Below, piece after piece: positions 46,999-59,000 of a stretch of DNA of 64,000 bases (positions are counted from its first letter, which is position 1; every line of letters begins with the position of its first letter). A program made the translations under genes and the position numbers. The DNA is from Citrobacter sp. FP75 (lineage in GTDB: Bacteria > Pseudomonadota > Gammaproteobacteria > Enterobacterales > Enterobacteriaceae). The stretch spans positions 868,001 through 932,000 of the forward strand of contig NZ_JAFDOE010000001.1 of the NCBI RefSeq assembly GCF_018342065.1. Reading direction: 5' to 3'. The notes beneath the pieces were generated by a model that did not search any database, was not told the DNA's origin, and was given only the letters and a program-made list of their open reading frames with translations.

Positions 46999-47078
46999 AA
47001 TAAACCGTTGTTTCAGGTTTTAGAAAGGTTTTTTTGCGCCTCGCGGAAAGGGAGGCGCAGATTGGGTGATGCCAGGTA

Positions 47079-47582
47079 TTAGTGCTGCTGGTAATTAACC
47101 ACGTTTAGCAGGTGCTTATCCGTTTGCGCCATGCACAGCCCGGCGCGTTTGGCACTACGCACCTCATCAAGAATCGTTTGTAACAGCACGCCATCCTGCT
47201 GCTGTTCTTTTTCCAGATCATGAAGAAAATCAACGGTTGGGGCATCATTCAATGCTTCCGCTTCGTTCGTTAAGCGTGACAGCGTGCTGGCTCGCTGTTG
47301 ATATTCATCCAGCGTTTTCTGAAATAACTCTTCAAGGCAAGTCAGCTCATTGCCAGGCACGTCGATGGCTTTGACAATGGGGTTGGCGCCCGCGCTTTTC
47401 ATAAAATTAAACACGCGCATCATTTGCGTGACGTTACTCTGCGCCTGCGTGCGCAGAAACATTGCGGTGCCGGTCAGACTGTGCTCATAGCACCATTCGC
47501 TGAGGTGAAGGTAGAGGTTTGATGCGTAAAACTCAAGGTTCATTTGGGTGTTGAGTTTATGAACAATTCCAACTGCAGCCAT
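47079..47582 (-). CDS. ftnB: Ferritin-like protein FtnB
   Basis: The 167-residue length equals E. coli FtnB. The ferritin helix bundle is kept, including Glu17, but at the ferroxidase centre residues 49-50 are Ser-Asn and residue 53 is Gln (AQSNVTQMM) where FtnA has Glu-Glu and His. Iron storage is therefore doubtful; in Salmonella FtnB supports repair of oxidised Fe-S clusters and virulence. It is convergent with yecJ and has a 500-base upstream gap. Confidence 0.95.
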   Translation of the reverse strand: MAAVGIVHKLNTQMNLEFYASNLYLHLSEWCYEHSLTGTAMFLRTQAQSNVTQMMRVFNFMKSAGANPIVKAIDVPGNELTCLEELFQKTLDEYQQRASTLSRLTNEAEALNDAPTVDFLHDLEKEQQQDGVLLQTILDEVRSAKRAGLCMAQTDKHLLNVVNYQQH

Positions 47583-48083
47583 ATCAATATCCTTATTTCC
47601 AGAAAGGGAAATGTACGTTACTCACGTCAGTACAACGGGCTGTCGTTGCACTTTACATCTACGTACACGTAATACTGTTAGCAGAATAAATCCGTTCCGC
47701 CGGTCCTTTGTGTGATCAATGAGGCAATTCTATGCCGATCGCAAATAAGCATAGCGCCAGCCTGGACATAAGAAAATCCTTAAAACCACGTATTTATGTT
47801 TTTTTACATATTGTCATAAGAATATTTTCTAACTTAACGTTTTGATGTAGATCGATGTTGAATGTAACGATATGATTTTAATTATGTTAAAGTTAAATTC
47901 TCATTATGAAATGGTGTTTCATGTCGCAAAATTAAATTTCACGGCGAAGTATCCTTTACGTTGCTGCTCATTATTTGACGCCATTTATTGCGCCAGATCA
48001 TTTTTAATGAATTGCAATAACCAAACGGAATCAATAATTCGGCATTTATTGTTTTATTATGTCGATAATACGAGGAATGAGGT
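47583..48083. other. AT-rich gap between ftnB and the DJ-1 gene
   Basis: Both flanking genes are read away from this stretch, so it should hold both promoters. It is strongly AT-rich from about 47760. A 71-codon open frame (47872-48087) has a Leu/Tyr/Asn-rich product without a ribosome site and overlaps the next start, so I do not call it. I see no tRNA or known small RNA. Confidence 0.55.
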
Positions 48084-48641
48084 ATGAAAAAGGTTGCGGT
48101 GCTACTGGCATCCGGTTTTGAAGAGGCTGAAGCCATTGTCACGATTGATATTCTGCGTCGGCTGCACATTGACGTTGAGACGCTGGCCTGCGCTGAGTCG
48201 CGCGCGGTGGTGAGCTATCACGATATCCCAATGGTGACCGACAGCACACTGACTGCCCGCCAGGAGATGATTTATGACGCTGTGGTATTACCCGGAGGGC
48301 CGCAGGGCAGTGTTAACCTGGCCACCAGCGATGCGGTTATCCAGTTTATTACCCGTCATGATGACGCCGGAAAGCTGATTTGCCCGGTTTGCTCGGCGGC
48401 GGCCCGGGTATTGGGTGGAAACGGTTTGCTGAAAGGGCGTCGCTACGTATGTTCGGGGGATTTATGGCAAAACCTCACGGACGGTGAGTACGTCGATGCG
48501 CCGGTGGTCGTGGATGGCAATCTGATCAGCGGCAAAGGCTTAGGCCATATTTTTGATTTTGCTTTCACCGTGTCTGCCCGCCTGTTGGAAGATGATGCTC
48601 CTGTTCGCGATCATGCAGAGCATATTTATTATCCCTGGTAG
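48084..48641 (+). CDS. DJ-1/PfpI family protein
   Basis: A 185-residue protein of the DJ-1/ThiJ superfamily. The N-terminal GFEEAEAIVTIDILRR gives the conserved Glu, and the nucleophile elbow is Cys103 in PVCSAAARVLGG. Relatives in enterobacteria (YajL, YhbO, HchA) act as chaperones, glyoxalase III or protein deglycases. It is not one of the named K-12 paralogues by position, and E. coli K-12 has none here. GAGG-type ribosome site in front of the ATG. Likely stress-related, substrate unknown. Confidence 0.92.
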   Translation: MKKVAVLLASGFEEAEAIVTIDILRRLHIDVETLACAESRAVVSYHDIPMVTDSTLTARQEMIYDAVVLPGGPQGSVNLATSDAVIQFITRHDDAGKLICPVCSAAARVLGGNGLLKGRRYVCSGDLWQNLTDGEYVDAPVVVDGNLISGKGLGHIFDFAFTVSARLLEDDAPVRDHAEHIYYPW

Positions 48642-48958
48642 CCATTACGTTCCCGAATGCCTTATCTTCGGGAACAAGGATTCACTGGCTGACCTTATGG
48701 ACTAATCTGCTACACCTCGTTTTTCCCATCGAAAAAAACGCGTTTTTTTATGTCATTTCCCACTGAATTTATGTACGCAATTACTGTAATTCTGTGGTGT
48801 GATGCCGCTCTCTTATGGAGAATCAATTTCCCGCTACAACTACTCTCAGCACTGGCATTGATCTTATCAATAAAAGGTAATGCCTTGTTTTATGTCCGAA
48901 TTACAAAAAATCGTCTGATTTTACCCTACATAAAAGAACGTTAAAGCTGGAGTTAACC
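48642..48958 (+). promoter_or_regulatory. araFGH upstream region
   Basis: This 317-base stretch before araF is where AraC and CRP sites lie in E. coli. I see a candidate AraC half site (TATGGA, 48814-48819) but cannot place the operator with confidence. A 64-codon frame at 48750-48944 has no ribosome site and covers the expected operator, so it is not called. Confidence 0.45.
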
Positions 48959-49948
48959 ATGCACAAATTCACTAAAGCGCTGGCGGCCATCGGTCTGGCT
49001 GCCGTTATGTCACAATCCGCTATCGCTGAATCCATGAAGCTCGGTTTCCTGGTCAAACAGCCGGAGGAACCCTGGTTCCAGACTGAATGGAAATTTGCGG
49101 ATAAAGCCGGTAAAGATCTTGGTTTTGAAGTGATTAAGATTGCTGTCCCGGATGGTGAGAAAACCCTGAATGCCATCGACAGCCTTGCGGCAAGTGGGGC
49201 AAAGGGGTTCGTTATTTGTACGCCGGATCCCAAACTCGGGCCTGCGATTATGGCTAAGGCGCGTGGCTACGACATGAAAGTCATCGCCGTCGATGACCAG
49301 TTTGCCAACGCCAAAGGTAAACCAATGGACACCGTGCCGCTGGTGATGATGGCGGCAACTAAAATTGGTGAGCGCCAGGGGCAGGAATTGTACAAAGAAA
49401 TGCAAAAACGCGGTTGGGATGTGAAATCTTCCGCCGTGATGGCGATTACCGCTAACGAACTGGATACCGCGCGTCGTCGTACATCCGGCTCCATGGACGC
49501 GCTCAAAGCCGCGGGCTTCCCGGAAAAACAGATCTATCAGGTTCCCACCAAATCCAATGATATCCCCGGCGCATTCGACGCCGCGAACTCCATGCTGGTT
49601 CAGCATCCTGAAGTTAAACACTGGCTGATTGTTGGGATGAACGACAACACCGTATTGGGCGGCGTGCGTGCGACCGAAGGGCAGGGCTTTAAAGCACCGA
49701 ACGTAATTGGCATCGGCATTAACGGCGTCGATGCCATTAGCGAACTGTCGAAAGGCGAAGCAACCGGATTCTACGGCTCACTGCTGCCAAGCCCGGACGT
49801 ACATGGCTATAAATCCAGTGAAATGCTCTACAACTGGGTAACCAAAGGCGCTGAGCCACCGGCATTTACTGAAGTGACGGATGTGGTGCTGATCACCCGC
49901 GATAACTTCAAAGAAGAGCTGGCGAAAAAAGGCTTAGGCGGCAAGTAA
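48959..49948 (+). CDS. araF: L-arabinose ABC transporter, periplasmic binding protein
   Basis: A 329-residue type I sugar-binding protein with signal peptide (MHKFTKALAAIGLAAVMSQS, cleaved near AIA-ESM). The mature part (KLGFLVKQPEEPWFQTEWKF) matches AraF, which binds L-arabinose with Lys10, Glu14 and Trp16 of the mature form all present. It delivers the sugar to AraH/AraG. Gene order araF-araG-araH as in E. coli; a REP hairpin follows. Confidence 0.98.
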   Translation: MHKFTKALAAIGLAAVMSQSAIAESMKLGFLVKQPEEPWFQTEWKFADKAGKDLGFEVIKIAVPDGEKTLNAIDSLAASGAKGFVICTPDPKLGPAIMAKARGYDMKVIAVDDQFANAKGKPMDTVPLVMMAATKIGERQGQELYKEMQKRGWDVKSSAVMAITANELDTARRRTSGSMDALKAAGFPEKQIYQVPTKSNDIPGAFDAANSMLVQHPEVKHWLIVGMNDNTVLGGVRATEGQGFKAPNVIGIGINGVDAISELSKGEATGFYGSLLPSPDVHGYKSSEMLYNWVTKGAEPPAFTEVTDVVLITRDNFKEELAKKGLGGK

Positions 49949-49955
49949 TACTCAA

Positions 49956-49989
49956 TGCCGGATAAGACCTGAACGTATCTTATCCGGCA
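49956..49989 (+). repeat. REP-like hairpin between araF and araG
   Basis: TGCCGGATAAGA (49956-49967) pairs perfectly with TCTTATCCGGCA (49978-49989). This is the enterobacterial REP palindrome type. Placed just after araF it could protect the araF mRNA, raising binding protein over the transporter. Confidence 0.85.
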
Positions 49990-50013
49990 ACAGATTAGAT
50001 TCACGGAGACGTT

Positions 50014-51528
50014 ATGCAACAGTCTACCCCGTATCTCTCATTTCGCGGCATTGGCAAAACCTTCCCTGGCGTTAAGGCGCTGACGGATATTAGCTTCGAC
50101 TGCTTTGCCGGTCAGGTGCATGCACTGATGGGTGAAAATGGCGCCGGGAAATCAACATTATTAAAAATTCTCAGCGGTAACTATGCGCCAACGACGGGAT
50201 CTTTGGTGATCCGCGGCCAGGAGGTTTCGTTTGCCGATACCACCACCGCGCTGAACGCCGGTGTCGCCATTATTTACCAGGAGCTGCACCTGGTGCCGGA
50301 AATGACCGTCGCCGAGAATATCTATTTAGGCCAGCTTCCCCACAAGGGTGGGATTGTGAATCGCTCGTTGTTGAATTACGAAGCCGGTCTGCAGCTAAAA
50401 CATCTGGGGATGGACATTGATCCAGCCACCCCACTGAAATATCTCTCCATCGGTCAGTGGCAAATGGTGGAGATTGCAAAAGCGTTGGCGCGTAACGCCA
50501 AAATTATCGCTTTCGATGAACCTACCAGTTCTCTTTCCGCAAGGGAGATTGAAAATCTGTTCCGCGTTATTCGTGAACTGCGCAACGAGGGACGCATCAT
50601 TCTGTATGTTTCGCACCGTATGGAAGAGATTTTCGCTCTCAGCGATGCCATTACCGTGTTTAAAGATGGTCAGTACGTTAAGACGTTTACGGACATGCAG
50701 CAGGTTGATCACGAGGCGTTGGTTCAGGCTATGGTGGGGCGTGACCTTGGTGACATCTACGGCTGGAAATCCAGACCGTATGGCGCTGAACGTCTGCGCT
50801 TGCATGACGTTAAAGCGCCAGGCGTACGCAAGCCGATCAGTTTGTCGGTGCGCAGCGGTGAAATCGTCGGGCTGTTTGGCCTGGTTGGGGCCGGTCGTAG
50901 CGAACTGATGAAAGGATTGTTTGGCGGGACGCGGATCACCGAAGGCCAGGTATTTATTGATGAAAAACCGATTGATATCCGTAAACCCAGCCACGCGATT
51001 GAAGCGGGCATGATGCTATGCCCGGAAGACCGCAAAGCTGAAGGAATTATTCCGGTCCATTCGGTGCGTAACAACATCAACATTAGCGCCCGGCGAAAGC
51101 ATGTTCTGGGCGGATGCGTGATCAACAACTGCTGGGAAGAAAGCAACGCTGACCATCATATCCGCTCGCTCAACATTAAAACGCCGGGCGCGGAGCAACT
51201 GATCATGAACCTCTCCGGGGGAAATCAGCAGAAGGCGATTCTTGGCCGCTGGTTGTCGGAAGATATGAAGGTGATTTTGCTTGATGAGCCAACGCGCGGC
51301 ATTGATGTGGGCGCGAAGCATGAAATTTATAACGTTATTTATGCCCTGGCGGCGCGCGGTGTTGCCGTGCTGTTTGCCTCCAGTGACCTGCCGGAAGTTC
51401 TCGGTGTCGCCGACCGTATCGTGGTGATGAGAGAAGGTGAAATTGCCGGTGTGTTGCTTCACGAACAGGCGGATGAGCGTCAGGCGTTGAGCCTTGCTAT
51501 GCCTAAAGTCAGCCAGGCTGTAGCCTGA
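50014..51528 (+). CDS. araG: L-arabinose ABC transporter ATP-binding protein
   Basis: The 504-residue protein carries two ABC domains. The first has Walker [10 protein letters not shown] (about residue 43) and signature LSIGQWQM; the second lacks a standard Walker A (GLVGAGRSE) but has LSGGNQQK and [10 protein letters not shown]. This is the fused sugar-type ATPase that powers arabinose import with AraH. It follows araF by 65 bases and precedes araH by 11. Confidence 0.98.
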   Translation: MQQSTPYLSFRGIGKTFPGVKALTDISFDCFAGQVHALMGENGAGKSTLLKILSGNYAPTTGSLVIRGQEVSFADTTTALNAGVAIIYQELHLVPEMTVAENIYLGQLPHKGGIVNRSLLNYEAGLQLKHLGMDIDPATPLKYLSIGQWQMVEIAKALARNAKIIAFDEPTSSLSAREIENLFRVIRELRNEGRIILYVSHRMEEIFALSDAITVFKDGQYVKTFTDMQQVDHEALVQAMVGRDLGDIYGWKSRPYGAERLRLHDVKAPGVRKPISLSVRSGEIVGLFGLVGAGRSELMKGLFGGTRITEGQVFIDEKPIDIRKPSHAIEAGMMLCPEDRKAEGIIPVHSVRNNINISARRKHVLGGCVINNCWEESNADHHIRSLNIKTPGAEQLIMNLSGGNQQKAILGRWLSEDMKVILLDEPTRGIDVGAKHEIYNVIYALAARGVAVLFASSDLPEVLGVADRIVVMREGEIAGVLLHEQADERQALSLAMPKVSQAVA

Positions 51529-51539
51529 GTAAGGAGAGT

Positions 51540-52529
51540 ATGATGTCTTCCGTTTCTACATCGGGTTCTGGCGCAGCCAAATCAGCGCTAAATCTTGGCA
51601 GAATTTGGGATCAGTATGGGATGCTGGTGGTTTTTGCCGTGCTGTTCCTCGTGTGCGCCCTCTTTGTGCCAAACTTTGCTTCTTTTATTAATATGAAGGG
51701 GCTCGGACTGGCGGTTTCCATGTCGGGTATGGTGGCGTGTGGGATGCTGTTTTGCCTGGCTTCCGGTGACTTTGACCTCTCCGTCGCGTCTGTGATTGCC
51801 TGTGCCGGGGTCACGACTGCGGTGGTCATCAATATGACCGAAAGTCTGTGGATTGGCGTTGCCGCGGGACTGCTGCTGGGCGTTCTTTGCGGCCTGGTGA
51901 ACGGTTTTGTCATTGCACGTTTAAAAATAAATGCGCTGATTACCACACTTGCGACGATGCAGATTGTGCGCGGTCTGGCCTACATTATCTCTGACGGTAA
52001 AGCGGTCGGTATTGAAGACGAGCGCTTCTTCGCCCTCGGCTACGCTAACTGGCTGGGGCTGCCTGCTCCTATCTGGTTAACAGTTGGCTGCTTCATTATT
52101 TTTGGCTTACTGCTGAATAAAACCACCTTTGGCCGTAACACGCTGGCCATTGGCGGTAATGAAGAGGCGGCGCGTCTGGCGGGTGTTCCGGTGGTCCGCA
52201 CCAAGATCATCATCTTCATCCTTTCCGGTCTGGTCTCGGCGGTCGCGGGGATTATCCTGGCGTCGCGTATGACCAGTGGTCAGCCAATGACGTCTATCGG
52301 CTATGAGCTGATTGTGATTTCAGCGTGCGTGCTGGGGGGCGTTTCGCTCAAAGGCGGCATCGGAAAAATCTCATATGTGGTGGCCGGGGTGCTGATCCTC
52401 GGGACGGTGGAAAACGCGATGAACCTGCTGAACATTTCTCCGTTCGCCCAGTACGTGGTGCGAGGCTTAATCCTGTTGGCGGCGGTGATCTTCGACCGTT
52501 ACAAGCAAAAAGCGAAGCGCACCATTTGA
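51540..52529 (+). CDS. araH: L-arabinose ABC transporter permease
   Basis: A 329-residue permease (ATG-ATG start, so 328 from the second Met, the E. coli length) with eight to ten membrane segments. The sugar-permease core (ASGDFDLSVASVIACAGV, GGNEEAARLAGVPVVRTK, GYELIVISACVLGGVSLKGG) is complete. Strong GGAG ribosome site. It completes araFGH; a terminator follows. Confidence 0.98.
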   Translation: MMSSVSTSGSGAAKSALNLGRIWDQYGMLVVFAVLFLVCALFVPNFASFINMKGLGLAVSMSGMVACGMLFCLASGDFDLSVASVIACAGVTTAVVINMTESLWIGVAAGLLLGVLCGLVNGFVIARLKINALITTLATMQIVRGLAYIISDGKAVGIEDERFFALGYANWLGLPAPIWLTVGCFIIFGLLLNKTTFGRNTLAIGGNEEAARLAGVPVVRTKIIIFILSGLVSAVAGIILASRMTSGQPMTSIGYELIVISACVLGGVSLKGGIGKISYVVAGVLILGTVENAMNLLNISPFAQYVVRGLILLAAVIFDRYKQKAKRTI

Positions 52530-52552
52530 TGATTTAACACCCAACTTTTTAG

Positions 52553-54893
<2,341 letters not shown>

Positions 54894-54910
54894 CGGCGAG
54901 TATACCGCCA

Positions 54911-55339
54911 TTAATCACCCGCCAGCGGTACCAATAACACATCGACCTGACTGGCGCTGACCACGCTTTTCGCGGAGCAGGATGCTCGCGAAAAGAAGCT
55001 GTGGTTATGGTTGCCATAAATGACGAGATCGACGGCGTGTTTGCGGCAGATATCCAGAATATGTTCATTGAGTGCACCATAGGTAATAAAGGTGTGCTCA
55101 ATGGGGTACTGCGCCTCATGGGTGAGCTTGTCGATAAAATTTTGCGTCTCTTCTTGCATCACATCACGCAGGTCTTCCAGCATGGGGGCCGCGAACTGGT
55201 TATACAGCTCGGGATCCGAGACCAGGGTTATCAGGCTAATACGGGCGTTGACAGGACGAGCGATAGAAACGGCTTTTGCTAACAGCTGGTGGCTTTCGGG
55301 GGTGGCGGCAACCGCGACAAGAATGTGCGTATAGCTCAT
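54911..55339 (-). CDS. uspC: Universal stress protein C
   Basis: The Met at 55339 (MSYTHILVAVAATPESHQLL) gives 142 residues, the E. coli UspC length; a longer reading to 55441 is unsupported. The Usp fold is complete but, as in other UspA-type members, the ATP-binding GxxGxxG is degenerate. UspC helps with UV, salt and adhesion/motility phenotypes in E. coli and lies next to otsBA and flhDC there too. It is divergent from flhD. Confidence 0.96.
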   Translation of the reverse strand: MSYTHILVAVAATPESHQLLAKAVSIARPVNARISLITLVSDPELYNQFAAPMLEDLRDVMQEETQNFIDKLTHEAQYPIEHTFITYGALNEHILDICRKHAVDLVIYGNHNHSFFSRASCSAKSVVSASQVDVLLVPLAGD

Positions 55340-56125
55340 AACTCGCTCCTTAAATACAAGAATTATGAGGGGATGTTTAGCATTACTCCAGGTCCCTCCA
55401 TACTGCAACGTTTTATGCGGCAATAGTGTGAATGTCATCATGATTATTCATTAATTATTCTTATAAATAGAATAATCACATCACATAAGCTGAAAATTCG
55501 TTCAGCGGATTTAAGTGAAACTCACCGCTAATGAAAACAATATGTTAATAAAAAATAAACAATAATTAACATTTGGCATATCGTTACGGCGCGGTATTAA
55601 TTAATTAAGCTGAATGTTTAAGTTGTTGTTTCTAAAGAGATAAACTTAAGTAGTGGTTTATTGTAAATCTGTGATCCAGCTCGTTATTTCTTTGTGTGAT
55701 ATTAACTGCGGTAAACAAAAGACGATTCGCTTTTAATGCAAGAATATTCACAGGCATGGAATCGAAAGTCATAGCAACTGCTCGTAAAATAATCAAAATA
55801 AAAGCTGTGCTGATGGATTTATGTTAAACGTTCAGCTAATTTATGTGATCTGTGTCACATATTCTTTAAATTCGCAGCATAGCTCCGTTGTATGTGTAAC
55901 TGACGGCGGGTAGAGTTGCGTCGAATTAGGAAAAATCTTAGTCATTTGTAAGAATTGATGTGAGCTTGTAAGGAGCGCGGCCTTCTTAAAAAGGGATGTT
56001 TACACAACGCGTAAATGCCGTAACGTTGCTATGTATTTGACCTTTTGCTTTTTTTTTTACCGGGCTTTCCCGGCGACATCACGGGGTGCGGTTCTACCGC
56101 ATAAAAATAATGTTGGTTATTATGG
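55340..56125 (+). promoter_or_regulatory. Long flhDC leader and control region
   Basis: This 786-base AT-rich stretch between uspC and flhD contains no gene. It is the regulatory region of the flagellar master operon, where CRP, OmpR, RcsB, H-NS, LrhA and others bind in relatives, and it should hold a long untranslated leader that is the CsrA target. The CRP box at 55844 is the one site I can place surely. Confidence 0.85.
55844..55859 (+). promoter_or_regulatory. CRP site upstream of flhD
   Basis: TGTGA-TCTGTG-TCACA is a perfect match to the CRP half sites at the standard spacing of six. It lies about 290 bases before the flhD start, in line with cAMP-CRP activation of flhDC. Confidence 0.88.
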
Positions 56126-56134
56126 ATGCAAATA

Positions 56135-56476
56135 ATGCATACATCCGAGTTGCTGAAACACATTTATGACATAAATTTGTCATATTTATTGCTTGCACAG
56201 CGTCTAATCGTTCAGGACAAGGCTTCCGCGATGTTTCGCCTTGGTATCAGCGAAGAGATGGCGGACACGTTGGGAACATTAACCCTTCCTCAAATGGTCA
56301 AACTGGCTGAAACAAACCAACTGGTATGTCATTTCCGTTTTGACGATCATCAAACTGTTACCCGCCTGACGCAAGACTCCCGCGTTGACGATCTTCAGCA
56401 AATTCATACAGGTATCATGCTTTCAACACGTCTGTTAAGCGACATCAATGATGCGGCGCGTAAGAAAAGGGCTTGA
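56135..56476 (+). CDS. flhD: Flagellar master regulator FlhD
   Basis: The ATG at 56135 ([18 protein letters not shown]) gives 113 residues; an ATG at 56126 would add three. The helical dimer region and Cys65-type residue (LVCHFRF) are conserved. FlhD and FlhC form the FlhD4C2 activator of class 2 flagellar genes, including fliA. The C-terminal tail is three residues shorter than in E. coli ([11 protein letters not shown]). It is 4 bases from flhC. Confidence 0.97.
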   Translation: MHTSELLKHIYDINLSYLLLAQRLIVQDKASAMFRLGISEEMADTLGTLTLPQMVKLAETNQLVCHFRFDDHQTVTRLTQDSRVDDLQQIHTGIMLSTRLLSDINDAARKKRA

Positions 56477-56478
56477 TG

Positions 56479-57057
56479 ATGAGCGAAAAAAGCATCGTTC
56501 AGGAAGCGCGTGATATCCAGTTAGCCATGGAATTAATCACACTGGGTGCCCGTTTGCAAATGCTGGAAAGCGAAACGCAACTCAGCCGTGGTCGCCTCAT
56601 CAAGCTGTATAAAGAATTACGCGGTAGCCCTCCGCCGAAAGGGATGCTTCCTTTTTCAACCGACTGGTTTATGACGTGGGAGCAAAATATCCATGCTTCT
56701 ATGTTCTGTAATGCATGGCAGTTTCTTCTCAAAACAGGTCTGTGCAGCGGCGTAGATGCCGTTATTAAAGCGTATCGTTTGTATCTTGAACAATGCCCGC
56801 AACCGGCTGAAGGGCCGCTACTCGCCTTAACTCGCGCGTGGACGCTTGTCCGTTTTGTCGACAGCGGGTTGTTAGAACTGTCTACCTGTAACTGCTGCGG
56901 CGGAAATTTTATTACTCACGCGCACCAGCCCGCAGGCAGCTTTGCCTGCAGTTTATGCCAGCCGCCATCGCGCGCCGTAAAAAGACGTAAACTTTCCCAG
57001 AATGCTGCCGATATTATTCCACAACTGCTGGATGAACAGATCGAACAGGCTGTTTAA
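56479..57057 (+). CDS. flhC: Flagellar master regulator FlhC
   Basis: The start at 56479 ([14 protein letters not shown], 192 residues) gives the E. coli length; two tandem upstream codons (TTG 56473, ATG 56476) are also possible and overlap the flhD stop. The zinc-binding cysteines 137, 140, 157 and 160 are present ([12 protein letters not shown]). With FlhD it binds class 2 promoters. A strong terminator follows. Confidence 0.97.
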   Translation: MSEKSIVQEARDIQLAMELITLGARLQMLESETQLSRGRLIKLYKELRGSPPPKGMLPFSTDWFMTWEQNIHASMFCNAWQFLLKTGLCSGVDAVIKAYRLYLEQCPQPAEGPLLALTRAWTLVRFVDSGLLELSTCNCCGGNFITHAHQPAGSFACSLCQPPSRAVKRRKLSQNAADIIPQLLDEQIEQAV

Positions 57058-57082
57058 CTGATACGGTGTGGATAGACACTCC

Positions 57083-57115
57083 AGCAGCGGTAAGCGATTA
57101 CCGCTGCTTTTTTTT
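57083..57115 (+). terminator. flhDC terminator
   Basis: AGCAGCGGTAA pairs with TTACCGCTGCT around a four-base loop and is followed by eight T residues. Confidence 0.95.
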
Positions 57116-57182
57116 GTCCTGACCTTTGAGTTAACTGCCCGACTGCGCATCCTGTCATAGTCAATTGCGTAAGGATGATATC

Positions 57183-58070
57183 GTGCTGATCTTATTAGGT
57201 TACCTGGTTGTTATTGGTACAGTTTTCGGCGGCTATATGATGACCGGCGGACACCTTGGGGCACTCTATCAACCGGCTGAGCTGGTGATCATCGGTGGCG
57301 CGGGTATTGGGGCATTCATTGTCGGTAATAACGGCAAAGCCATTAAAGGGACGATGAAAGCGATCCCACTGCTCTTTCGTCGCTCGAAATACACCAAAGC
57401 CATGTATATGGATCTGCTGGCGCTACTGTATCGCCTGATGGCCAAGTCACGCCAGCAGGGCATGTTTTCGCTTGAGCGCGATATCGAAAACCCCAAAGAA
57501 AGTGAAATTTTCGCCAGCTACCCGCGCATTATTGCGGATGCCGTAATGCTTGATTTTATTGTCGATTATTTGCGTCTGATCATCAGCGGCAACATGAACA
57601 CGTTTGAAATTGAAGCGCTGATGGACGAAGAAATTGAAACGCATGAGAGTGAGTCGGAAGTCCCGGCCAACAGTCTGGCGATGGTCGGTGATTCATTACC
57701 GGCTTTCGGTATCGTCGCGGCAGTGATGGGCGTGGTCCACGCGCTGGCCTCGGCCGATCGCCCGGCGGCAGAACTGGGGGCGCTTATCGCACATGCCATG
57801 GTGGGGACGTTCCTCGGCATTTTACTGGCGTATGGTTTTATTTCTCCGCTCGCCAGCGTCCTGCGTCAGAAAAGCGCTGAAACAACCAAAATGATGCAAT
57901 GCGTGAAGATAACCCTGCTTTCCAACCTGAATGGCTACGCTCCGCCGATTGCCGTCGAGTTTGGTCGTAAGACGTTGTATTCCAGCGAACGTCCGTCGTT
58001 TATCGAACTGGAAGAACATGTTCGTGCGGTGAGAAACCCAACTGCGCAGCAAACGACCGAGGAAGCATGA
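57183..58070 (+). CDS. motA: Flagellar motor stator protein MotA
   Basis: A GTG start at 57183 gives 295 residues, the E. coli length; a TTG six codons earlier would extend it into the promoter side. Four membrane segments surround a large cytoplasmic loop with Arg90-/Glu98-type charged residues that touch FliG. With MotB it forms the proton-driven stator. AAGGA ribosome site precedes the start; it overlaps motB by four bases. Confidence 0.97.
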   Translation: MLILLGYLVVIGTVFGGYMMTGGHLGALYQPAELVIIGGAGIGAFIVGNNGKAIKGTMKAIPLLFRRSKYTKAMYMDLLALLYRLMAKSRQQGMFSLERDIENPKESEIFASYPRIIADAVMLDFIVDYLRLIISGNMNTFEIEALMDEEIETHESESEVPANSLAMVGDSLPAFGIVAAVMGVVHALASADRPAAELGALIAHAMVGTFLGILLAYGFISPLASVLRQKSAETTKMMQCVKITLLSNLNGYAPPIAVEFGRKTLYSSERPSFIELEEHVRAVRNPTAQQTTEEA

Positions 58071-58996
58071 AAAATCAGGCCCATCCCATTATCGTCGTCA
58101 AGCGACGTAAACATAAAAGTCACGGTGGTGGGGCGCATGGTTCATGGAAAATTGCCTACGCCGACTTTATGACCGCGATGATGGCCTTCTTTCTGGTGAT
58201 GTGGCTCATTTCCATTTCCAGCCCGAAAGAACTGATCCAGATTGCCGAATATTTCCGTACGCCTCTGGCCACTGCGGTCACCGGTGGAAATCGTATTTCA
58301 AACAGCCAAAGCCCGATCCCTGGCGGAGGGGATGATTACACCCAACAGCAGGGGGAAGTGAACCGGCAGCCGAATATCGACGAGCTGAGAAAGCGCATGG
58401 AGCAAAGTCGCCTGAGTAAATTACGCGGCGACCTGGACCAGCTTATCGAGTCCGATCCTAAGCTGCGCGCGCTGCGCCCGCATTTGAAGATCGATCTGGT
58501 GCAGGAAGGGTTGCGTATTCAGATAATTGACAGTCAGAACCGCCCGATGTTTAAGACCGGGAGCGCCGAGGTTGAACCGTATATGCGCGATATCCTGCGG
58601 GCCATTGCACCGGTTTTGAACGACATCCCAAACCGAATCAGCTTGTCCGGTCATACGGATGATTATCCTTATGCCAACGGTGAGAAAGGCTACAGCAACT
58701 GGGAGCTGTCGGCAGACCGCGCCAACGCTTCGCGCCGCGAACTGGTTAGCGGGGGGCTGGACACGGGGAAAGTATTACGGGTGGTAGGCATGGCCGCCAC
58801 GATGCGTCTGAGCGATCGCGGTCCTGAGGACGCCATCAACCGCCGTATAAGTCTGCTGGTGCTGAATAAGCAGGCAGAAGAGGCCATTTTGCATGAAAAC
58901 GCTGAAAGCCAGAATGAGCCGGTAAGTGTCTTACAACAGCCAGCGGTTGTTCCGCCGGCAAGCGTTCCCACATCGCCACCAGCCAATCCGAGGTGA
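58067..58996 (+). CDS. motB: Flagellar motor stator protein MotB
   Basis: A 309-residue protein: basic N terminus, one membrane segment with the proton-accepting Asp33 (YADFMTAMM; Asp32 in E. coli), a plug region, then an OmpA-type peptidoglycan-binding domain ([35 protein letters not shown]). It anchors the stator to the wall. ATGA overlap with motA. Confidence 0.97.
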   Translation: MKNQAHPIIVVKRRKHKSHGGGAHGSWKIAYADFMTAMMAFFLVMWLISISSPKELIQIAEYFRTPLATAVTGGNRISNSQSPIPGGGDDYTQQQGEVNRQPNIDELRKRMEQSRLSKLRGDLDQLIESDPKLRALRPHLKIDLVQEGLRIQIIDSQNRPMFKTGSAEVEPYMRDILRAIAPVLNDIPNRISLSGHTDDYPYANGEKGYSNWELSADRANASRRELVSGGLDTGKVLRVVGMAATMRLSDRGPEDAINRRISLLVLNKQAEEAILHENAESQNEPVSVLQQPAVVPPASVPTSPPANPR

Positions 58997-59000
58997 TAGC

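Noticed and set aside
47872-48087. A 71-codon open frame before the DJ-1 gene
   Set aside because: No ribosome site, AT-driven composition, and it runs into the next start.
48750-48944. A 64-codon hydrophobic open frame before araF
   Set aside because: No ribosome site and it covers the region where araF control sites are expected.
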